A DNA stretch of 5,252 bases, from the NCBI GenBank assembly GCA_016882555.1, contig VGPQ01000122.1, positions 1-5,252 of the forward strand, in the 5' to 3' direction. The stretch comes from Cyanobacteria bacterium M_surface_7_m2_040. Its GTDB lineage: Bacteria; Cyanobacteriota; Cyanobacteriia; PCC-6307; Cyanobiaceae. The first letter of the stretch is position 1, and each line of letters opens with the position of its first letter. Shown here piece after piece: positions 1-5,252 of this stretch. A model generated the notes under the pieces. That model was not told the DNA's origin, searched no databases, and saw only the letters and a program-made list of their open reading frames with translations. The translations under genes and the position numbers were made by a program.

Positions 1-1
1 C

Positions 2-109
2 CTGGTGAGTTGCTGTGTTGGCCCCGGGTTTGACTTCAGCGATTTCACCCTGTTGCGCGACCTGCCCGAGGGGCAGCGGCCCGTGCTTCCGTTGCCTGCG
101 TTGCTTTGA
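2..109 (+). CDS. C-terminal end of a cupin-like protein (DUF985/cupin_5 type), 5' end outside window
   Basis: Reading from base 2 gives 35 codons ending at a TGA at 107-109. The peptide contains CCVGPGFDFSDFTLLRD, which resembles the conserved end of the cupin_5/DUF985 family, where a 'V-x-P-G-F-[DE]-F-x-D-F' strand closes the beta barrel. The domain start, the metal-site histidines and the start codon all lie to the left of the window, so catalytic competence cannot be judged. The family is widespread in bacteria and has no firmly established general reaction. The gene runs in the same direction as the ArdC-like gene 71 bp downstream. No strong terminator separates them, so co-transcription is possible but unproven. 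The assignment rests on one short motif; the reading frame itself is convincing because the motif runs straight to the stop. Confidence 0.7.
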   Translation: MVSCCVGPGFDFSDFTLLRDLPEGQRPVLPLPALL

Positions 110-180
110 GCAGGCCCAGCCGCACGGCTGCATGAAACAGGTGGTGGAACTGGATCAGGAGAACACCCTCTCCTCGATTC

Positions 181-1249
<1,069 letters not shown>

Positions 1250-1281
1250 GCGGCCCCCGAACCTACCATCTGAACCAGGAC

Positions 1282-1286
1282 AGGAG
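1282..1286 (+). promoter_or_regulatory. Shine-Dalgarno AGGAG for the DUF3493 gene
   Basis: AGGAG ends 8 nt before the GTG at 1295. This supports GTG as the true start in a gene where no ATG is available near the N-terminus. It is the only well-placed ribosome binding site seen in the window; neither the ArdC-like gene nor the low-complexity-tail gene has one. Confidence 0.7.
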
Positions 1287-1294
1287 CTTTCGTT

Positions 1295-1546
1295 GTGGCG
1301 CCGCATCCAAAGCCCCTGGACCCAGAGCTCAAGGCTCGCTTGCTGCAGGAAGCGCGCACGCCCTGGCGCGGCCTGCGGCGCGGCCTGTGGGTGGCCCTGG
1401 CCGCATCGGCTGCCGTGGGGCTCGCCACCATGGCCATGCGCGCCGCGGCGGGGTCGGAGGTTGGGTCAACGGATCTGTTGATCCAGATCGTCGCCTTCCT
1501 CGTGTTTGGGGGGTTGCTCTGGTTCGACCGGCAACGGGACAGCTGA
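1295..1546 (+). CDS. DUF3493 (LPA1-like) small two-helix membrane protein
   Basis: An 83-residue protein starting at GTG 1295, with a good Shine-Dalgarno 8 nt upstream. The N-terminus is polar (PKPLDPELKARLLQEA) and leads into TPWRGLRRGLW at 22-32, the conserved 'P-[WF]-R-G-L-R-R' entry to the membrane in this family. Predicted helices lie at about 31-50 and 61-77, followed by DRQRDS at the C-terminus. The basic N-terminal flank suggests that the N-terminus stays in the cytoplasm. From memory, DUF3493 is the membrane domain shared with plant LPA1/REP27, a chloroplast protein needed for photosystem II assembly. A role in PSII biogenesis in thylakoids is therefore plausible but inferred. The gene is divergent from tRNA-Thr, with 45 bp between them. 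Its last 81 bp lie antisense to the 3' end of the convergent membrane-protein gene, so its whole second helix is encoded in doubly used DNA. Confidence 0.85.
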   Translation: MAPHPKPLDPELKARLLQEARTPWRGLRRGLWVALAASAAVGLATMAMRAAAGSEVGSTDLLIQIVAFLVFGGLLWFDRQRDS

Positions 1547-2524
1547 ATCGCCGGGATCGATCACTTCAGCCTCAAGCACCTCGGCCTCAAGCACCTCACC
1601 CGCGAGGGCCTCACCCGCGAGGACTTCAGCTGCATGCGCCACAGCCTCAGCGGCTCGCTCCTCGGGCTCCGCCTCAAGCTCACCGGGCTCTCCTGCAAGA
1701 TCCCCTTGCTCAGCATCAAGCTCCCCAGGCTCAGGCTCATCAGCCACAACCTCATCAACCTCAAGCTCATCGGCCACAGGCTCCCTGGACTCCAGCTCCC
1801 CTGCCTCAGCCGCCACCTCGGCCTCAATCAGCTCTGACTGACTCGCCTCAGCAGCATCCCGCTCTGGCGGGCTCAGCGCTTCGTCATGGGCCTGGTGAAG
1901 CCACGGGCTGGCTTGCTCAGCCCTGACAGGCCACTCCAGGTGTGGCCAGCGCAGCAGGGGCAGGCCGAGGCTGCGGGTCGTGGTGGATGCGCCTGCTGAT
2001 TGGGGTGCTGGCGTAGCGCTGTCGGCTGCTGGGCCCTGGTTTGGGATCAACAGCCAGGTCGCCTGGATCAGTTGCTGCCATTGCCACACCATCAGAGCCA
2101 ACACGCCGGAGGCCGCCATCAGGCAGACCAGTCGATCGGCGTTGTGCAGCGGGCTCAGCTGGCTAGCCAGGGCTGCGGTGGCATCGAGCCAGCCCAGCAG
2201 CGGCAGCACCACCACCACGCCCAAGGCGAAGATCAGCCGTGGCGCCCGCATCCGGCTGCCCTCGACGATCATTGCCTGCTCCAGATCGCTGCAATCGCTG
2301 CTCTTGCCGCTCAGCAGCAGCAGCGAGCGTGGATTCGCGGGCCGCTGCCACAGCAGCAGGGCCGGTGCCGCTGCCCCCAGCGCCCAGGCCAGCAACCGCT
2401 CCAAGGCGGGCACCGGACCAGGGTCGGCGCCAGCCAGCAGCAGCAGCAGCAGCAAAGCCTCCAGCGGCAGCGCCCCCCCGTTGATCAGCTGGACCCAGAG
2501 GTAGGGCGCGCTGCGGGGGGTCAT
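1466..2524 (-). CDS. Low-complexity-tail membrane protein (cyanobacterial family)
   Basis: A 352-residue protein. The N-terminal PYLWVQLINGGALPLE precedes four predicted helices at about 17-33, 42-59, 96-113 and 131-148. The first contains seven consecutive leucines. A proline/alanine/serine-rich linker follows (about 160-220). From about residue 220 to the end comes a tail dominated by Glu, Asp, Ala, Leu and Val, with repeated units such as LEAEV and AGE-x-L. This architecture fits the cyanobacterial family annotated as 'low-complexity tail membrane protein', which as I recall is typically found colliding with a neighbouring gene. I cannot check that here and know of no assigned function. 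ATG 2524 is the only usable start, because an in-frame stop lies 24 nt upstream (2549-2551) with no start codon between. It sits 16 nt after the infB stop with no Shine-Dalgarno, so translation probably depends on ribosomes finishing infB. Residues 327-352 are antisense to DUF3493; the DUF3493 stop is the complement of the Ser327 codon. Confidence 0.85.
   Translation of the reverse strand: MTPRSAPYLWVQLINGGALPLEALLLLLLLAGADPGPVPALERLLAWALGAAAPALLLWQRPANPRSLLLLSGKSSDCSDLEQAMIVEGSRMRAPRLIFALGVVVVLPLLGWLDATAALASQLSPLHNADRLVCLMAASGVLALMVWQWQQLIQATWLLIPNQGPAADSATPAPQSAGASTTTRSLGLPLLRWPHLEWPVRAEQASPWLHQAHDEALSPPERDAAEASQSELIEAEVAAEAGELESREPVADELEVDEVVADEPEPGELDAEQGDLAGEPGELEAEPEERAAEAVAHAAEVLAGEALAGEVLEAEVLEAEVIDPGDSAVPLPVEPEQPPKHEEGDDLDQQIR
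1556..1630 (-). repeat. 15-bp tandem repeat array encoding five-residue units of the acidic tail
   Basis: Five consecutive 15-bp units. The units at 1571-1585 and 1586-1600 share their first 12 bases exactly. The units at 1601-1615 and 1616-1630 share their first seven bases (CGCGAGG) and several later positions. The unit at 1556-1570 is more degenerate. Each unit is exactly five codons, so copy-number change would lengthen or shorten the tail without a frameshift. Read on the minus strand they give LAGEA, LAGEV and LEAEV type repeats. The array begins ten bases after the stop codon of the opposing DUF3493 gene. Confidence 0.8.
2435..2452. repeat. (CAG)6 trinucleotide microsatellite coding for polyleucine
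   Basis: Six perfect CAG triplets followed by CAA on the plus strand. On the coding minus strand this is TTG then six CTG codons, giving Leu24-Leu30 in the core of the first membrane helix of the low-complexity-tail protein. A shorter CAG-type run lies near 2311-2324. The run is in frame, so slippage would change helix length by whole residues. Confidence 0.85.
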
Positions 2525-2540
2525 GGTGAGTCGCTGCGTT

Positions 2541-5252
2541 TCAGGTGCTCAGGGTGCGGCGCTGGGTGACCAGCTTGTAGGCCTCCACCCGGTCGCCTTC
2601 CTGCCAGGCGTTGAAACGATCGCAGGCGATGCCGCACTCGAAACCGGTGGCCACCTCCTTGACGTCGTCCTTGTTGCGGCGCAGTGAGTCGAGGTCGCCT
2701 TCGTGGACCTTTTCCTTGTCGCGCCACACACGCACCTTGCAGTTGCGCTGCAGCTTGCCCGTGGTGACGTAGCAGCCCGCCACGGCGCTCTTGCCGATGC
2801 TGAACACGGCCCGCACCTCGGCTTCGCCCAGGGCCTCTTCGACCAGCTCGGGTTCGAGCAGGCCTTCCATGGCCATCTGGATGTCCTCCAGCAGCTTGTA
2901 GATGACGTCGTAGTCGCGCACATCGACGCCGGTGGCATCGGCAGCGCGCTTGGCCCCCGGGGCCATCGAGGTGTTGAAGCCCACGATCACCGCACCCGAG
3001 GCGGCCGCCAGGTCGACATCGGTTTCGGTGATTTCGCCCGGGGCCGAGAGCAGCACCCGCACCTGCACCTCGCCCTGGGGCAGCTGCTCGAGCGAGCCGA
3101 GGATCGCCTCCACCGAACCCTGGACGTCGGCCTTGAGGATCAGGTTGAGCTCCTTGAGCTCGCCCTCGCTGGCCTGGCCCGACATCGAGGCCAGCGACAC
3201 CCGGCGCGAGGCCATCTGTTGGGCCAGGCGCGTGGCACGGGCTTCGCTGGCGCGATCGCCCACCACGGCCCGGGCGGCCTTCTCGTCGGGATAGACCTCA
3301 AATTCGTCACCGGCGGTGGGCACCTCGCTGAAGCCGAGGGCCTCCACCGCAGACGAAGGCCCGGCTTCCTTGACCCGCTTGCCGGTGTCGTCGACCATGG
3401 CGCGCACCTTGCCCAACACGGGACCCGCTGCCACCACATCGCCGGCCCGCAGGGTGCCGTTCTGCACCAACAACGTGGCCACAGGTCCCTTGGCCTTGTC
3501 GAGGTGTGCCTCGATCACGGTGCCCTTGGCCATGCGATCGGGGTTGGCCTGCAGATCCTCCACTTCGGAGACCAGCAGGATCATCTCCAGCAGTGCGTCG
3601 ACGTTTTCACCCTTGATGGCGCTGACCGGCACCATCACCGTGCTGCCGCCCCAGTCTTCGGCGACCAGATCCAACGCCGACAGCTCCTGCTTGACCCGGT
3701 CGGGGGAGGCCCCTTCCTTGTCGATCTTGTTGATCGCTACCACGATCGGCACCTCGGCCGCGCGGGCATGGCTGATGGCTTCCAGGGTCTGGGGGCGCAC
3801 GCCGTCATCGGCGGCCACCACCAGCACGGCCACGTCGGTCACCTTGGTGCCGCGGGCCCGCATGGCGGTGAAGGCTTCGTGGCCCGGGGTGTCGAGGAAG
3901 GTGAGCTTGCGCATCGCCCCTGCGTGGGGCACCTCCACCTGATAGGCGCCGATGTGCTGGGTGATGCCACCGGCCTCGCCCGCCGCCACGCGGGTTTTGC
4001 GGATCGCATCCAGCAGGCTGGTCTTGCCGTGGTCGACGTGACCCATCACCGTGACCACCGGCGGACGGCGGATCAGGTGGGCGAGGTCGCTCGCCTCGAT
4101 CATCTCGACGGTCTTCTTGGCCGCCTCCTGGACATCGTCCTCGAGCACCGGCACGCCGAATTCATCGGACACCGCTTCGATCGTCGACAGATCGAGGCTC
4201 TGGGTGACGGTGGCGATGATCCCCTTGAAGAAGAGGCTCTTGATGATCTCGGAGCTCTCGACGCCGAGCTTCTCGGCCAGCTCCTGCACGGTGAGGTTGC
4301 CCTCGGGCACCACCAGCATTTCGGGCCGCACCGCCTTGGCCTCGCGCGAGGCGCGCAGTTCCATGGCGCGGCGGCGCTGGCGCTGGCGGGTGGTTTCCTT
4401 CTTGCGTTTGCGCACCGCCACGGTCGGCTTGGATGCCGATCCCGGGGCGCTGCGGGGCTTGGCAGGCCGGGCCAGGCTGGCCTGCAGCACCACGGCCTCC
4501 TGTTCGCCGGCAAAGCCACCGGTTTCAGCCGTGAGGGCATCATCGTTTTCACCGATAATGTGCACCTTGGTGCGCTGCTTCTGCGGCGTGCGGCTGCGCA
4601 GGGCCTCCAGCTTGGCGCTGTCGTCCCAGTCCGGGCGTCGTGCCCGGGTGGCGGCACCGGCGGGCTGGGGGGTGCGGAAGCCTGGCCGGCGCGGCGCGCT
4701 GGGGGGCGTGGCGCTGGGCCTCACCAGATCTGGGGTGCTGGTTCCGTCGGTGCCACCGCCTTCGCTGCGTTCGCCGGGCCGGCGCGGCGGAGGAGCCGAT
4801 GGGCGGCCGGGTGACGGCTTCTGCAGTTGCATCAGCTCGCCCGGGGCCATGGGCCGGCGCATGCCGGGGGGCATGCCGGGGCGGCCAGGCATGCCCGGGC
4901 GATCGCCCGGGCCGCTGCTGCCATCCCGGCGGATCGGCTTGCCGACCAGCTCCAGCGGCGTTGGACCCGGCCTGCCTCCAGCCGCTCGGCCTCCACCGGT
5001 TGGGGTGGGACGGCCCGCGCCGCCAGGGCTCGGTCGTGTGGGCGCCGGTGCGCCCGGCCGGCTCGGCGGGCTGGTGGGAGCGCTGATCGGTTTGCCGATC
5101 AATTCCGGTCGTCCCGGGCGCCCGGCCCCAGGAGCGGGCCGCGCGCCGCTGGGTTGTCCCGGGCGGCTGGGCGTCGGTGCTCCGGGGCGGGCAGGCTTGG
5201 CAGCGATCACCACGGGCTTGCTCGGCAGGGGCGGCTTGCCCACCGCGCTGGG
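2541..5252 (-). CDS. infB: Translation initiation factor IF2, N-terminus cut by window edge
   Basis: IF2 is the GTPase that brings fMet-tRNA to the 30S subunit and promotes 50S joining. The window holds 903 codons up to the TGA at 2541-2543. In protein order: a Pro/Gly/Arg-rich low-complexity region (5252 to about 4440); an arginine/lysine-rich stretch [15 protein letters not shown] (about 4413-4330); an IF2_N helical domain beginning [13 protein letters not shown] (about 4298-4185); the G domain with G1 GHVDHGKT (4043-4020), switch GGITQHIG, G3 DTPGH (3893-3879), G4 NKID (3731-3720) and G5 SAIKG (3623-3609); a beta-barrel domain II (about 3535-3290); domain III beginning [16 protein letters not shown] (about 3155-2880); and the fMet-tRNA-binding C-terminal domain ending [18 protein letters not shown]. 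All GTPase motifs are intact. Cyanobacterial IF2 usually exceeds 1000 residues, so the true start and any upstream nusA-type neighbours lie beyond the right edge. The reading frame stays open to base 5252. The GTG at 5241-5243 is internal. The downstream partner is the low-complexity-tail gene, 16 nt away. Confidence 0.98.
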   Translation of the reverse strand, partial: PSAVGKPPLPSKPVVIAAKPARPGAPTPSRPGQPSGARPAPGAGRPGRPELIGKPISAPTSPPSRPGAPAPTRPSPGGAGRPTPTGGGRAAGGRPGPTPLELVGKPIRRDGSSGPGDRPGMPGRPGMPPGMRRPMAPGELMQLQKPSPGRPSAPPPRRPGERSEGGGTDGTSTPDLVRPSATPPSAPRRPGFRTPQPAGAATRARRPDWDDSAKLEALRSRTPQKQRTKVHIIGENDDALTAETGGFAGEQEAVVLQASLARPAKPRSAPGSASKPTVAVRKRKKETTRQRQRRRAMELRASREAKAVRPEMLVVPEGNLTVQELAEKLGVESSEIIKSLFFKGIIATVTQSLDLSTIEAVSDEFGVPVLEDDVQEAAKKTVEMIEASDLAHLIRRPPVVTVMGHVDHGKTSLLDAIRKTRVAAGEAGGITQHIGAYQVEVPHAGAMRKLTFLDTPGHEAFTAMRARGTKVTDVAVLVVAADDGVRPQTLEAISHARAAEVPIVVAINKIDKEGASPDRVKQELSALDLVAEDWGGSTVMVPVSAIKGENVDALLEMILLVSEVEDLQANPDRMAKGTVIEAHLDKAKGPVATLLVQNGTLRAGDVVAAGPVLGKVRAMVDDTGKRVKEAGPSSAVEALGFSEVPTAGDEFEVYPDEKAARAVVGDRASEARATRLAQQMASRRVSLASMSGQASEGELKELNLILKADVQGSVEAILGSLEQLPQGEVQVRVLLSAPGEITETDVDLAAASGAVIVGFNTSMAPGAKRAADATGVDVRDYDVIYKLLEDIQMAMEGLLEPELVEEALGEAEVRAVFSIGKSAVAGCYVTTGKLQRNCKVRVWRDKEKVHEGDLDSLRRNKDDVKEVATGFECGIACDRFNAWQEGDRVEAYKLVTQRRTLST
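3252..3259. repeat. HIP1 octamer GCGATCGC inside infB
   Basis: Perfect HIP1 octamer within the segment between IF2 domains II and III. With the copies at 624 and 4899 there are three in 5.25 kb, more than expected by chance for a GC-rich random sequence and in line with a cyanobacterial source. Confidence 0.8.
4893..4912. repeat. 20-bp perfect palindrome with a HIP1 core
   Basis: GCCCGGGCGATCGCCCGGGC is a perfect 20-bp inverted repeat centred on the HIP1 octamer at 4899-4906, inside the low-complexity part of infB. It encodes part of the PGDRPGMPG segment. As RNA it could form a strong hairpin only with a tight loop. The palindrome may simply reflect a HIP1 site embedded in GC-rich Pro/Gly codons. 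Confidence 0.75.
4932..5105 (-). repeat. infB: Repeated EL[IV]GKPI peptide motif in the IF2 N-terminal region
   Basis: The low-complexity region carries ELIGKPI (5105-5085) and ELVGKPI (4952-4932), 153 bp or 51 residues apart. A related VGKP sits at 5243-5232, where the window cuts off what comes before. These are the only non-Pro/Gly/Arg islands in the region, so they may be short binding motifs spaced along a disordered chain. That function is inference. Confidence 0.7.

Noticed and set aside
117..130. Small hairpin CAGCC-GCAC-GGCTG after the cupin stop
   Set aside because: Only five base pairs and no T-run; too weak to call a terminator.
1250..1294. Promoters for tRNA-Thr or DUF3493 in the 45-bp gap
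   Set aside because: A TAGGTT on the minus strand could be a weak -10 for the tRNA, but there is no matching -35. The evidence is too thin to annotate.
1505..1515. Possible slippery sequence CCCAAAC on the minus strand in the tail gene
   Set aside because: The reading frame is CCC-AAA-CAC, which is the wrong phase for the classic -1 heptamer, and no downstream structure is evident.
1387..1926. Pro/Gln/His-rich, Ser-rich and Leu-rich plus-strand frames through the repeat region
   Set aside because: All come from reading the minus-strand acidic-tail repeats in other frames. The repetitive composition simply lacks stop codons.
1980..2569. Two long plus-strand frames opposite the membrane domain of the tail protein
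   Set aside because: Gln/Ala/Ser-rich antisense of Leu/Ala codons; no start signal and no domain.
2703..4814. 703-codon open frame on the plus strand opposite infB
   Set aside because: It is the antisense of a well-conserved IF2 with every GTPase motif intact. The translation is His/Gly/Leu-rich with no recognisable domain, as expected for an antisense frame in GC-rich DNA.
5241..5243. GTG as the infB start codon
   Set aside because: The frame is open to the window edge, and the low-complexity region is already under way. The usual IF2 N-terminal sequence is missing, so the start lies outside.

Overview
The window looks like chromosomal DNA from a GC-rich picocyanobacterium of the Synechococcus/Cyanobium type. 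The evidence is a cyanobacterial-style infB with a long Pro/Gly/Arg-rich N-terminal region, a small DUF3493 membrane protein, a 'low-complexity tail' membrane protein family that I know only from cyanobacteria, and three copies of the cyanobacterial HIP1 octamer GCGATCGC. These assignments come from sequence recognition, not from a database search.

Layout, left to right. Positions 2-109 (+) hold the last 35 codons of a cupin-like (DUF985 type) protein. Positions 181-1212 (+) encode an ArdC-like protein: an N-terminal ssDNA-binding-type domain followed by a zincin-like metallopeptidase domain with an HEVVH motif. Its last 11 codons lie antisense to a tRNA-Thr(CGU) gene at 1178-1249 (-). After 45 bp, a DUF3493 two-helix membrane protein runs 1295-1546 (+). 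Its last 81 bp (26 sense codons plus the stop) are also the 3' end of a convergent gene at 1466-2524 (-), which encodes a four-helix membrane protein with a very acidic repetitive tail. Sixteen bases upstream of that gene ends infB (translation initiation factor IF2), which fills 2541-5252 (-) and is cut by the window edge.

The right half reads as one leftward transcription unit: infB followed by the low-complexity-tail membrane protein. It collides head-on with the rightward DUF3493 gene. The overlap is in mirrored codon register, so the second transmembrane helix of DUF3493 is the exact antisense of the acidic end of the tail protein. This is the most distinctive structure in the window.

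The left third looks like accessory DNA. An antirestriction/mobile-element-type gene sits directly at the 3' end of a tRNA gene, the usual integration site of genomic islands. The tRNA has an A-A mismatch in its T-stem, and the ArdC-like ORF takes its stop codon from inside the tRNA. No integrase, second attachment site, CRISPR array or rRNA is visible. There is no gene-free stretch over 300 bp.
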